64,000 bases of DNA from Prochlorococcus sp. AG-347-J20 (GTDB lineage: Bacteria; Cyanobacteriota; Cyanobacteriia; PCC-6307; Cyanobiaceae). Positions 39,285 through 48,259 of the stretch are shown piece after piece; within the stretch, counting starts at the first letter, position 1, and each line of letters begins with the position of its first letter. Made by a program: the position numbers and the translations under genes. The DNA is taken from positions 1-64,000 of the forward strand of contig QCBW01000007.1 in the NCBI GenBank assembly GCA_003281485.1. Direction: 5' to 3'. A model generated the notes under the pieces. The model did not search any database, had not been told where the DNA came from, and saw nothing but the letters and a program-made list of their open reading frames with translations.

Positions 39285-40925
39285 ATGAGCTTAAAAAAGT
39301 TTTCAGAATTATTTGGCGATCTAGATTCAATTAATAGTACAAATAATAAAATTGAAGTTTTAAAGAATTATTTTTTATCTAATGATCCAATAGATAATTC
39401 ATGGGCAATATATTTACTAACTGGAAAAAGTAATAAGAGATTTATTAGTGGAAGATATTTAAAAAATCTTTTTTCTCAAATATATGAATATCCTCAATGG
39501 TTAATTGATACATGTTATTTAAAAGTTGGTGATTCTGCTGAGGTAATAACGTTATTACTTAAAAATAAAACTAATTCTAGAAAAAAGAAATTATCGAATA
39601 TAAGTCTCAATGAATTACTAAGCGAAACAATACCTGCATTATCAGAACTGAATGAGGAGGAGAAAAATTTAGAAATTAAAAATCTTTGGGAAACATTACC
39701 TGAAGATAACCATCTAATTTTTAATAAAATTCTTACAGGAACTTTTAGAGTAGGAGTCTCTATCGGATTAATCACAAAATCAATATCAAAACTAATTAAT
39801 ATTGAGGAAGAGATTATTTCTCATAGGTTGATGGGTGATTTTAAACCTTCAATTGATTCATATGAATTTTTAATTAACAAGAATATCAATCTTCAAGAGT
39901 TAAATTCCAAACCATTTCCATTTCTTCTAGCAAATACTATTGAAGATAAAATCTTCAAAAATTCAATAAATGATTTTCAATTTGAATGGAAATACGACGG
40001 TATAAGGATGCAATTAATAAAAAGATCAGGCAATGTTTCGTTATGGACAAGAGGGCAAGAATTAGTAAATGAATCTTTCCCAGAATTAGTAGAGAAAATG
40101 TCCTATATAAAAGATGATTTTGTTCTTGATGGAGAATTATTAGTTTGGAATTTTAAAGAACAAATTGCCTTTGATTTTTCTTTACTTCAAAAAAGAATAA
40201 ATAGAAAATCGCCTAATAGAACAATCCAAATGAAATATCCTATTATTTTTATTGCTTATGATCTTTTAGAGATTAATGAAAAAGATATAAGAGAAATTAA
40301 ATTAGAAAATAGAAGAATTAAGTTAGAAAAATATTCTTCAAAATGGCAAATTAAAACTAAGAATAATATCTCTGATATTTTCAAAATATGTGATTTAATC
40401 TTTCCTAAAGATTGGCCTGAAGCTTTAACTTATAAAGAAAAATCTCGAGAAAATAATACTGAAGGATTAATAATTAAGAAAAAGAATTCTATATACTCCT
40501 CTGGTAGAAAGAAAGGTATTTGGTGGAAATATAAAGTTGATCCTATGCAACTGGATGCTGTTCTAATTTACGCTAAGGGCGGTAGCGGTAGAAGAGCTGG
40601 TCTTTATACAGATTACAGTTTTGCATTATGGAAAGATAAAGAATTAATTAAATTTGCAAGTGCATATTCTGGTTTAACGGATATTGAGATTAAAGAGCTA
40701 GATAAATGGATAAGAAAAAATACAATAGAAAAATTTGGTCCTGTTAGATCGTTAAAACCAGAAATGGTATTCGAAATATCTTTTGAGAAAATACAAATTT
40801 CTAAACGTCATAAGTCAGGCATAGCAGTACGATTTCCAAGAATAACAAAATGGAGAAAAGATAAAAAAATTAATGATGCAGATAGCCTAGAGAACGCTTA
40901 TGAACTAATGAAAAAAATATCATGA
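39285..40925 (+). CDS. ATP-dependent DNA ligase (ligase-associated cluster)
   Basis: Seals nicks using ATP, unlike the replicative NAD+-dependent LigA. The 546-residue protein has a helical N-terminal DNA-binding domain (residues 1-215), then adenylation motif I KYDG (Lys236), motif III region VLDGELL, motif IV EGLIIKK and motif V WWKYK, followed by the OB domain (VRFPRIT). Its stop overlaps the helicase ATG by 4 bases, so the two are coupled. Role in DNA damage repair is the established view of this cluster. Confidence 0.92.
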   Translation: MSLKKFSELFGDLDSINSTNNKIEVLKNYFLSNDPIDNSWAIYLLTGKSNKRFISGRYLKNLFSQIYEYPQWLIDTCYLKVGDSAEVITLLLKNKTNSRKKKLSNISLNELLSETIPALSELNEEEKNLEIKNLWETLPEDNHLIFNKILTGTFRVGVSIGLITKSISKLINIEEEIISHRLMGDFKPSIDSYEFLINKNINLQELNSKPFPFLLANTIEDKIFKNSINDFQFEWKYDGIRMQLIKRSGNVSLWTRGQELVNESFPELVEKMSYIKDDFVLDGELLVWNFKEQIAFDFSLLQKRINRKSPNRTIQMKYPIIFIAYDLLEINEKDIREIKLENRRIKLEKYSSKWQIKTKNNISDIFKICDLIFPKDWPEALTYKEKSRENNTEGLIIKKKNSIYSSGRKKGIWWKYKVDPMQLDAVLIYAKGGSGRRAGLYTDYSFALWKDKELIKFASAYSGLTDIEIKELDKWIRKNTIEKFGPVRSLKPEMVFEISFEKIQISKRHKSGIAVRFPRITKWRKDKKINDADSLENAYELMKKIS

Positions 40926-43408
40926 AAAATATTACGAAAAATAATAAGCAAAATAAATTAATTTCTAAAATTAAACAGTTTTTCTCCACAAATGGATGGG
41001 CGCCACTACCCTATCAGGTCGAATCTTGGGAAGCATTTTTAAATGGAGAGAGTGGAATAATACAAGTTCCTACTGGATGTGGCAAAACTTATGCTGCATT
41101 AATGGGACCTTTATCAAAGATAGAAGATCCCAAAAATAATAAAAGTGTGAATATATTATTAATAACCCCTTTAAAAGCACTAAGTAGAGATTTAAAAAAT
41201 TCCATACAATTAGCAGCTTTGCATTTTAATAAAGAAATCACTGTTGAAATTAGGAACGGCGATACAACCCCATATGAAAAGAAAAAGCAACTAGCTAAAC
41301 CACCTAATATTCTTATTAGCACTCCAGAGTCTTTATCTCTTTTACTTTCTAATAAAAAATCTAATAATCTATTCAAGGATTTGTCATCAATAATTATTGA
41401 TGAATGGCATGAATTGATGGGTAGTAAAAGAGGAAACCAGTGCGAGTTATCTTTAAGTTGGCTGAGAGGTAATATAAAAAATTTACAAATTTGGGCAATG
41501 TCTGCAACTATTGGAAATATTGAAGAAGCAGCAAGAGCAATAGTTGGGATGAGTGCTATTAAACCCAAAATTATAAGTACAAATATTCAAAAAGAGATCG
41601 AAATTATAAGTGTTTTACCAGAGGAGGAAACTACCTTTCCATGGAGTGGGCATCTTGGGATTAGAAGTCATTCTTCACTATTAAAAATCCTAGATAAAAA
41701 TAAAAGCACCTTATTATTCACCAATACGAGAAATCAAGCTGAAAGATGGTATCAATGTCTTAAATTTTTTCTCCCAGAGATGGAAGACAAAATTGCACTT
41801 CATCACGGCTCCCTGGATAAAGAAGATAGAAAAAGAGTTGAAGAAGGGGTTAAAGACGGATTAATAAAATGGGTAGTCTGCACCAGCTCGTTAGATTTAG
41901 GAGTTGACTTCCAACCAGTAGATCAAATAGTTCAAATTGGTAGTGCAAAGAATTTAGCTAGACTTATCCAAAGAGCGGGAAGAAGTGCTCATAGACCAGG
42001 TGGAAAATCAAAAATAATTTTTATGCCTACTAATTCTTTAGAGTTATTAGAGATTAGTGCAATGAGAAGAATAATAAAAAGTGGTATATCTGAGGAAATT
42101 AGACTTCCTGAATTATCTTATGATGTGCTTCTACAACATCTTATAAGTTTGGCATGTGGAAATGGCTTTGATCCAAAAATTGAAAAAGAAAGAATTAAAA
42201 ATTGCTGGAGTTATAGAAGCTTAAAAGATCAAGACTGGAATTGGTGTCTTGACTTTTTAGAATATGGAGGAAATTGTCTTAAAGCATACCCAAAATATAA
42301 AAAGATAGTTAAAGAAGAATCAGAAAATAATAATGAAAATTTTAAATATTTTGTCAAAGACAAGTCTTTAATAAGAATCCATAAGTTCAATATTGGAACA
42401 ATAACAAGTGACAAATTTGTGAATGTTAAATATATAAAAGGTAAATCCTTAGGTAATTTAGAGGAGAATTTTGCTTCAAAATTAAATCCTGGAGATACCT
42501 TTTACTTTGCTGGCAAAATGCTTCAATTTGTGAGAATAAGAGATATGATTTTATATGTTAAAAAATCAACAAAAAAAAGTTCTCTAATTCCTGCATGGGT
42601 TGGAGGTCAAATGGCAATTTCTGATCTGCTTTGCGAAAGTTTGAGAAAAGAAATAGATATATGCAATAAATTAGAAAATCATGAAGACTTAAATCTTGAA
42701 CTAAATTCATTACGCCCAATATTGAAGAAACAAAAGGGTCTTTCAAATATTCCTAGGATAGATGAATTCCTTATAGAGATATATAAAACCAAGGATTTAT
42801 CAAATCTTTTTGTTTTTACACTTGATGGCAAATTTGTAAATGAAGGAATTGCATTTCTATGGGCTTTAAGATTGGCAAAATTAAAACAATCTACATTTAG
42901 TATTACTGCTAATGATTTTGGATTCAGCTTAACCACCGCAGAAGATTATGATTTTTCCGTAATAAAAAAGGAAGCTGATTACTTTTTGGATAATAAAAAA
43001 ATAGAAGAAGATCTAGAAAATGCAATTAATTTTTCAGAATTAACAAAACGTAGATTTAAAAATATTGCCCAAATAAGTGGACTTATAAATCAAAATAATC
43101 CAACCAAAACAAAAACTTCCTTTCAACTTCAAATAAGTTCAAGTCTTTTCTACGATGTATTTACTAAATATGAAGATGGCCATCTTTTGATAAAACAATC
43201 GCATCAAGAAGTTAAAGAATATCAATTAGAAAATAAAAGAATATCTAGATCATTAGAAAGATTAAAAAATTCAAAAATGCTGTTAAATGAGATAAAAACA
43301 CCAACTCCTTTTGCTTTCCCTTTATTAGTTGAAAGACTTAAAAATACTTTAAGCAATGAACCAATTGAAAAAAGAGTAGAAAAACTTATAAAAAAATATA
43401 GTGATTAA
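40922..43408 (+). CDS. Ligase-associated DEXH-box helicase (Lhr-like)
   Basis: Superfamily 2 helicase of the Lhr group, 828 residues. Motif I is PTGCGKT (residues 50-56), motif II DEWH (around residue 160), motif III SAT in AMSATIG, and motif VI QRAGRSAHR. The C-terminal winged-helix and beta-barrel part is typical of Lhr-like proteins. It lacks the long Lhr-CTD extension of E. coli Lhr (1538 aa), as ligase-associated members do. The PdeM gene follows directly. Confidence 0.92.
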   Translation: MKNITKNNKQNKLISKIKQFFSTNGWAPLPYQVESWEAFLNGESGIIQVPTGCGKTYAALMGPLSKIEDPKNNKSVNILLITPLKALSRDLKNSIQLAALHFNKEITVEIRNGDTTPYEKKKQLAKPPNILISTPESLSLLLSNKKSNNLFKDLSSIIIDEWHELMGSKRGNQCELSLSWLRGNIKNLQIWAMSATIGNIEEAARAIVGMSAIKPKIISTNIQKEIEIISVLPEEETTFPWSGHLGIRSHSSLLKILDKNKSTLLFTNTRNQAERWYQCLKFFLPEMEDKIALHHGSLDKEDRKRVEEGVKDGLIKWVVCTSSLDLGVDFQPVDQIVQIGSAKNLARLIQRAGRSAHRPGGKSKIIFMPTNSLELLEISAMRRIIKSGISEEIRLPELSYDVLLQHLISLACGNGFDPKIEKERIKNCWSYRSLKDQDWNWCLDFLEYGGNCLKAYPKYKKIVKEESENNNENFKYFVKDKSLIRIHKFNIGTITSDKFVNVKYIKGKSLGNLEENFASKLNPGDTFYFAGKMLQFVRIRDMILYVKKSTKKSSLIPAWVGGQMAISDLLCESLRKEIDICNKLENHEDLNLELNSLRPILKKQKGLSNIPRIDEFLIEIYKTKDLSNLFVFTLDGKFVNEGIAFLWALRLAKLKQSTFSITANDFGFSLTTAEDYDFSVIKKEADYFLDNKKIEEDLENAINFSELTKRRFKNIAQISGLINQNNPTKTKTSFQLQISSSLFYDVFTKYEDGHLLIKQSHQEVKEYQLENKRISRSLERLKNSKMLLNEIKTPTPFAFPLLVERLKNTLSNEPIEKRVEKLIKKYSD

Positions 43409-44062
43409 ATGAAAAAAAGTTCTTTTAAATTTTATTGGGAAGATACATTGTTAGAGATGCTTCCTTCAAGAGCGTTATTTCTACCGGAAACAAAAGAATT
43501 GTTAATATGCGATATTCATCTTGGGAAAGCTGAATATTTTCAGCAAAATGGAATCCCTCTTACTAATAATTCAGATAAAAACAATTTTGCAAGAATAAAA
43601 AAACTAGTAGAAAAATACAGTCCTGAAAAGTTAATAATTTTGGGAGATTTATTCCACAGTAAATATTCAATTGATAAAACTTTGCAAAAAAAAGTTGAGG
43701 ATCTTCCTAAACTACTAGAAACTAATATTGAACTCGTCTTAGGAAATCACGATGTAGGGTGTGATATTAAAAATATAAAAATTTTTGATTTTATAAAAAC
43801 TAAAAATATTACTTTTAGCCATGAGCCAATTAATTTAAAAAACAATAAAACCTTGAATATTTGTGGACATTATCATCCAAAAATCTATTTAAAAAGCAAT
43901 GGAGATAAATTATCTTTTAGATGTTTTGCAATGGATAAGAATAAAAATACTTTATTTTTACCAGCATTTGGAGACTTAACAGGAGGATATCCCTGCAAAA
44001 AGTCATTTAAAAAATGGGCAATTGTTTCCGAAGAAGAAATTATCGAAATAAAATCCCAATAA
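43409..44062 (+). CDS. pdeM: Ligase-associated metallophosphoesterase (PdeM-like)
   Basis: Last gene of the repair operon. The 217-residue calcineurin-fold phosphoesterase shows metal motifs CDIHLGKAEYF (Asp35, His37), LGDLFHS, GNHD and GHYHP. This family is found as partner of ligase, Lhr-like helicase and exonuclease and acts as an endonuclease or phosphatase in DNA damage response. Its ATG follows the helicase stop without a gap. The 202 bases after it hold no gene that I can support. Confidence 0.88.
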   Translation: MKKSSFKFYWEDTLLEMLPSRALFLPETKELLICDIHLGKAEYFQQNGIPLTNNSDKNNFARIKKLVEKYSPEKLIILGDLFHSKYSIDKTLQKKVEDLPKLLETNIELVLGNHDVGCDIKNIKIFDFIKTKNITFSHEPINLKNNKTLNICGHYHPKIYLKSNGDKLSFRCFAMDKNKNTLFLPAFGDLTGGYPCKKSFKKWAIVSEEEIIEIKSQ

Positions 44063-44264
44063 AACCCTATTAAAGTGAATTAAATTTTTCATTTTCATAT
44101 ACCAATTTATACTTCAAAGTCTCCTTTAGATTTTTTTTCAATTAGGTTAACCATCTTATCTATTTTCTTACAAATAAAATGGATAACTAATAATTTATAT
44201 ATCTAATTACCCTTCCTAAAGCAAACAATCCACGTTATAAAAAAAATAAACACATTTTTTAGAA

Positions 44265-44567
44265 ATGAAAAAATTAAAAGGTTTGATTTTATTTCCATTT
44301 CTTCTTATTTCATTTGGGACAAACGCAAATGAGAATTTTTCTGTAGAGATAGAGGCAGTTACTCTTGTAATGGAACAATATAAAGAAGATGCTGAATCTA
44401 ATATTGAACTAGATGGAAAGGATACAAAGTCAAGTTACATGGCTCTTAAACAAGACGAATGTAATGCAACTGTTGAAGTAACTGAAAAAACTGGCCTAGA
44501 GATTTTAAATACTGAATTTTTTGATGTAGATGTCTGCAAGAAAGAAATTCATAAAGTAATCAACTAA
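44265..44567 (+). CDS. Secreted hypothetical protein (100 aa)
   Basis: Signal peptide (MKKLKGLILFPFLLISFG, cleavage near TNA-NE) and a small acidic mature domain with two Cys (QDECNATV, VDVCKKE) that may pair in the periplasm. Not recognised. Upstream 44063-44264 is AT-rich spacer. Confidence 0.6.
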   Translation: MKKLKGLILFPFLLISFGTNANENFSVEIEAVTLVMEQYKEDAESNIELDGKDTKSSYMALKQDECNATVEVTEKTGLEILNTEFFDVDVCKKEIHKVIN

Positions 44568-44608
44568 ATATGCCTGCTATTAAAATCTAATACACCAAAT
44601 AATTTAAA

Positions 44609-44639
44609 GAGGTCTTTTACTTAAAGAAGGTGAGACCTC
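44609..44639 (+). promoter_or_regulatory. Hairpin enclosing a Shine-Dalgarno and GTG start
   Basis: GAGGTCT (44609-44615) and AGACCTC (44633-44639) form a perfect 7-bp stem. The loop contains AAAGAAGG, the ribosome-binding site for a GTG start at 44630, so the stem could mask translation initiation of the 27-residue ORF. Direct sequence observation; function is inferred. Confidence 0.4.
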
Positions 44640-44713
44640 GAGACCTAACAGAAAACTTTGGAACGGGTTCTGCATACCCAATTAGTAACTACAAAGAAGT
44701 TGCAGAGATGTAA
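44630..44713 (+). CDS. Possible 27-residue peptide
   Basis: GTG start at 44630 directly after AAAGAAGG, stop TAA at 44711-44713. The peptide has a balanced, non-AT-driven composition (RPRDLTENFGTGSAYPISNY), unlike random ORFs in this AT-rich DNA. Start and SD lie in the loop of a 7-bp stem. No known family; may be a real micropeptide or the remnant of a longer gene. Confidence 0.35.
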   Translation: MRPRDLTENFGTGSAYPISNYKEVAEM

Positions 44714-44751
44714 TAAAAATTACAAAACCTAAACTTAATTTCTTTAAATAA

Positions 44752-44898
44752 TTATTTCTTTTTTGATAGGGTTTGGGATTCTTTCCTAGACATTAAAGCT
44801 TCTATTTGAGCAAGGACTTTTTGAAGTTCATCCGTTTTTGTCAGAGATGCTTCTGCCACTTCTCTCAATTTTTCTAACTGTTCTTTAGTTTTATCCAT
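44752..44898 (-). CDS. Small coiled-coil protein (48 aa)
   Basis: ATG at 44896-44898, TAA at 44752-44754. Highly charged, helix-forming sequence with heptad-like Leu spacing (KEQLEKLREVAEAS; ELQKVLAQIEALM) and a Lys-rich end. Unknown function; the composition suggests a real short coiled coil. Confidence 0.5.
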   Translation of the reverse strand: MDKTKEQLEKLREVAEASLTKTDELQKVLAQIEALMSRKESQTLSKKK

Positions 44899-45093
44899 AA
44901 AAATAAATTAGAAATTAACCACCTTGTAAAGTGGTTTTAATACAGATTTTTTACTCTCACACAAACTCATATTCTCTCTTTTTTTAATAAAGTCAAATAA
45001 ATTTCCTTTTATTATTGTTTTATGAGGACTTCCAATTAATTCTTTGTTTATTATTAAAACCATAGGATTTACCTTAATAAAAATACTTTTAAA

Positions 45094-45183
45094 TTATGAA
45101 GTAAATACAGGCAAGCCAAGTGTTGCAGTTGTAATAAGAGCACCTGCAAAAATCAAGAAAGGTAGAAAGGGATAGTTTTTCAA
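45094..45183 (-). CDS. Possible small membrane peptide downstream of pstB (29 aa)
   Basis: A 29-codon hydrophobic ORF (KNYPFLPFLIFAGALITTAT) starting with TTG at 45181-45183 and stopping at 45094. The same frame stays open back to the pstB stop but has no ATG or GTG, so the true start is unclear. It could be a one-span membrane peptide. Low support. Confidence 0.35.
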   Translation of the reverse strand: MKNYPFLPFLIFAGALITTATLGLPVFTS

Positions 45184-45270
45184 AGATAAACTTGCTAATT
45201 CGAAATTACTATATAGGTATTTATACTTTTTGTCTACCCCCTTTACTAACTTAAAGGTAAAAATCCTACA

Positions 45271-46080
45271 TCAACCAAATTTACCAGATATGTATTCCTG
45301 AGTGGTTTTTTCTTTTGGAGAGTTAAAAATTTTCTTTGTCGAATTAAATTCCGCAAGATAACCAACCTTTCCTCCATCACCATCTTCATATTCAATAGCA
45401 TTAAAAAATGCAGTCATATCACTAACTCTTAATGCCTGCTGCATGTTATGAGTAACGATTATTATCGTATAATTTTTCTTAAGTTCGTGCATCGTCTCTT
45501 CTATTTTCAGAGTAGAAATTGGATCTAAAGCTGAGCATGGCTCATCCATTAAAATAATTTCAGGCTCAATTGCGATGGCACGAGCAATACATAATCTTTG
45601 TTGTTGTCCACCAGATAAAGAGTAACCACTATCGTTTAATTTATCCTTACATTCGTCCCATAATGCAGCCTTTCTTAGAGAACTTTCGACTAATTCATCC
45701 ATATCTCCCGTAAAGCCATTAATTCTTGCCCCAAATGCAATATTTTCATAGATAGATTTAGGAAAAGGATTAGGTTGTTGAAAGACCATCCCAATTCTTC
45801 TTCTCACTTCAACTGGATCTACTCTTTTATCGTAAATATTAGTTCCATCAAAGAGGACAGTTCCTTTTAACGAACAATTAGGAATCAAATCGTTCATTCT
45901 ATTTAATGATCTAAGAACAGTTGATTTACCACAACCTGATGGTCCAATAAGAGAGGTTATATTTCCTTTTTTAAAACTACAAAAAACATTTCTTACTGCT
46001 TCAAAAGTTCCATAGCTAATAGAGACATTCTCAAGAGATAAAATGATATTCTTTGGTGTTTTTTTATTAGTTCTAATCAT
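45271..46080 (-). CDS. pstB: Phosphate ABC transporter ATPase PstB
   Basis: ATP-hydrolysing subunit of the high-affinity phosphate importer. The 269-residue protein has Walker [10 protein letters not shown], signature LSGGQQQR, Walker [14 protein letters not shown] and switch VTHNMQQA, with the PstB-typical FDGTNIYD block. It follows pstA directly (ATG at 46078-46080, pstA stop at 46081). Confidence 0.96.
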   Translation of the reverse strand: MIRTNKKTPKNIILSLENVSISYGTFEAVRNVFCSFKKGNITSLIGPSGCGKSTVLRSLNRMNDLIPNCSLKGTVLFDGTNIYDKRVDPVEVRRRIGMVFQQPNPFPKSIYENIAFGARINGFTGDMDELVESSLRKAALWDECKDKLNDSGYSLSGGQQQRLCIARAIAIEPEIILMDEPCSALDPISTLKIEETMHELKKNYTIIIVTHNMQQALRVSDMTAFFNAIEYEDGDGGKVGYLAEFNSTKKIFNSPKEKTTQEYISGKFG

Positions 46081-46974
46081 TTATACTCTCTTAGTTTTCT
46101 CAGTAAAAGCGGCTAATATCCTTGAAAATATATTTACTGATAGTATCGATAAAACAAGAATAAAGGAAGCTGCCCAGGCTAATTTATTCTGTGCATCATA
46201 AGGTTCAAGAGCAAAGTTGTATATCAATACAGCCAAAGAACCCATCTCATAAAATAAGTCTCCAAAGCCTGTTATGTAGTAGTAAGAGAATAAAGCCGTA
46301 AATATCAAAGGTGCTGTTTCACCTGCAGCTCTTGCTATTCCAAGTACAACGCCAGTAGCAATAGATCTAAATGCAGATGGCAAAGTTACTTTCAATATGG
46401 TTGTATACATACTTGCTCCAACACCAAGAGACGCATATCTTAATTCATTAGGAACCAACTTTAAACCTTCGTCAGTGGTCTTAATCACAGTAGGCAACAT
46501 CAATATTGAAAGTGCTATACCTCCGGCCAAGCCACTATACATACTTCCAAATAAGATCTTTGTTGAAACAATTAAGGCATAAATAAATACACCGGCAATA
46601 ATTGAAGGGACTCCAGCTAAAACATTTACCCCGAATCTGATAAATCTTGAAAAAACACCGTCTTTAGAATATTCTGCAAGATATATTCCACCTCCAACGC
46701 CTACTGGTATGGCGATAATTGAAGCAATGGTAGTAATTATTAATGTCCCTATTAATGCAGGATTAATACCTCCTGCATCTAAATCATCTCCAGGAGGATT
46801 TGGTTCTAAAGTAAATAGTTCTGGTGTGATTTGAGATCCACCTTTGATAAGAATATAAGTTACCAAAAAAATCAAGGGAAGTATTGCAATCAATGCACAA
46901 ATTATTGATAAAGAAGTAAATAATTTATCACCTATATTTCTGGATAATCCTTTGTGGTAATAAAGTGAATTCAT
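46081..46974 (-). CDS. pstA: Phosphate ABC transporter permease PstA
   Basis: Inner-membrane permease of the Pst complex. The 297-residue protein has about six membrane helices and the EAA-type loop RYASLGVGASMYTTILKVTLP that docks PstB. It starts 6 bases after pstC, and all three genes run on the minus strand as pstC-pstA-pstB. Confidence 0.95.
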   Translation of the reverse strand: MNSLYYHKGLSRNIGDKLFTSLSIICALIAILPLIFLVTYILIKGGSQITPELFTLEPNPPGDDLDAGGINPALIGTLIITTIASIIAIPVGVGGGIYLAEYSKDGVFSRFIRFGVNVLAGVPSIIAGVFIYALIVSTKILFGSMYSGLAGGIALSILMLPTVIKTTDEGLKLVPNELRYASLGVGASMYTTILKVTLPSAFRSIATGVVLGIARAAGETAPLIFTALFSYYYITGFGDLFYEMGSLAVLIYNFALEPYDAQNKLAWAASFILVLSILSVNIFSRILAAFTEKTKRV

Positions 46975-46980
46975 AATTAT

Positions 46981-47928
46981 CTAATATTTGAGACTAAATT
47001 TCTTAACTAGCAACTGCGCAAAGATATTGACCACTAAAGATAGGATCATCAGTACAAAAGCCGCATAAAACAGTGATGAAACCTGGCTTCCATCAGCTTC
47101 ACCGAACTGGTTTGCGAGCATGGAGGAAATGGTATATCCAGGAGATAATAGAGACCAACTAAATGCATTGGAATTACCAATAATCATGGTTACAGCCATT
47201 GTTTCTCCCATTGCCCTACCTAAAGCCAATAGAACACCTGCCATAATTCCTGATAATGCTGCCGGCAAAATTACTGAAAATATTGTTTTCCATCTACTTG
47301 CTCCAATACCATAAGCTGCATTTCTTAGCTTTTTCGGAACCTGGTTAAGAGAATCTCTAGCAATGGAAGTCACTATTGGCAAAAGCATTACTACTAAGAT
47401 CAATATTGCTAACAAAGAATTCCTACCTGTAGGTTCTGTACTGAATAAAGGTATCCAACCAAAGAAATTATGTAAAAATACAAAAAAGGCTCTAAAAAAA
47501 GGTTCCATTACAAATATTGCCCAAAGTCCCAATACAACTGATGGAACTGCTGCTAATAATTCAACAAAAGAACCTATTATTTCTCTAAAAACTTTAGGTA
47601 CAAAGTCCTCGGTAATAAATATTGCAGTTCCAACGCCCAAAGGGATAGTTATTAATAACGAAAGGAATGAAGTAACCAATGTGCCATATATTGCAGTAAA
47701 AGCTCCGTATTCATCTTTTACTGGATTCCATTCAGAGGTTACGAGAAACTTCAATCCATACCTTGAAAAGGATTCGAATGACTGAAAAAAGACTACTAAA
47801 ATAATTCCTAAAAGTATCATTGCTACGAAACTAGACAAGACTAGTGCAGTATTTTTGAAGATAATATCAATATTTTTTTCGATACCGAATCTTTTACGAT
47901 TCTTGAAAAGAGTTAATTTCTCTTCCAT
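46981..47928 (-). CDS. pstC: Phosphate ABC transporter permease PstC
   Basis: Second permease of the Pst complex, 315 residues with six membrane helices and the EAA loop NAAYGIGASRWKTIFSVILP. It heads the operon. No pstS (binding protein) or phoU is adjacent; they must be elsewhere. Tandem CTTTAAC-like 8-mers lie 38-65 bases upstream, suggesting control by PhoB under phosphate limitation. Confidence 0.95.
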   Translation of the reverse strand: MEEKLTLFKNRKRFGIEKNIDIIFKNTALVLSSFVAMILLGIILVVFFQSFESFSRYGLKFLVTSEWNPVKDEYGAFTAIYGTLVTSFLSLLITIPLGVGTAIFITEDFVPKVFREIIGSFVELLAAVPSVVLGLWAIFVMEPFFRAFFVFLHNFFGWIPLFSTEPTGRNSLLAILILVVMLLPIVTSIARDSLNQVPKKLRNAAYGIGASRWKTIFSVILPAALSGIMAGVLLALGRAMGETMAVTMIIGNSNAFSWSLLSPGYTISSMLANQFGEADGSQVSSLFYAAFVLMILSLVVNIFAQLLVKKFSLKY

Positions 47929-47965
47929 TAAAAAAAGAATATCTCTATAAATCTACTACTAAATG

Positions 47966-47993
47966 CTGTAAAAGACTTTAAGAGTGGTTAAAG
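47966..47993 (-). promoter_or_regulatory. Candidate Pho box upstream of pstC
   Basis: On the minus strand three related 8-mers CTTTAACC, TCTTAAAG and TTTTACAG follow each other at a 10-base period (plus-strand starts 47986, 47976, 47966). Cyanobacterial Pho boxes are tandem CTTAACCT-like 8-mers, usually at 11-base spacing. Position, 38-65 bases before the pstC ATG, suits an activator site. Confidence 0.4.
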
Positions 47994-48014
47994 GGATAAA
48001 AAAGTCATGATAAT

Positions 48015-48167
48015 TTGACATGTATTGAAAAATTTATCTACCTATTTTTTGAACGGAATAATGCCCCAGCTCCACTCAATCTTTTTGATGCCATCGCAGG
48101 TGGAGAAAGTATTAATGAAATTGCAGAAGAGAAAATGAGGATATTTTTGAAAATGCCCAATATGTAA
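48015..48167 (+). CDS. Possible 50-residue protein in the pstC upstream spacer
   Basis: TTG start at 48015, TAA at 48165-48167. The product has TCIEKFIYLFFERNNAPAPL and LFDAIAGGESINEIAEEKMR, a non-random composition with Pro, Gly and Ala uncommon for spurious AT-rich ORFs. In-frame stops precede the TTG. No family recognised; could also be the tail of a decayed gene. Confidence 0.45.
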   Translation: MTCIEKFIYLFFERNNAPAPLNLFDAIAGGESINEIAEEKMRIFLKMPNM

Positions 48168-48259
48168 TGAGAACTAAGTTTGTTAAATATAAAGAAAATT
48201 TACAGACTTTAAGAAATATAAAAATTGAAAGATTTATGTATCAAATTATTTTGATATCT

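Noticed and set aside
41089-41568. 159-codon minus-strand ORF
   Set aside because: Antisense to the Lhr-like helicase motifs; no signal of its own.
47363-47785. 140-codon plus-strand ORF
   Set aside because: Antisense to pstC; composition reflects the complementary membrane codons.
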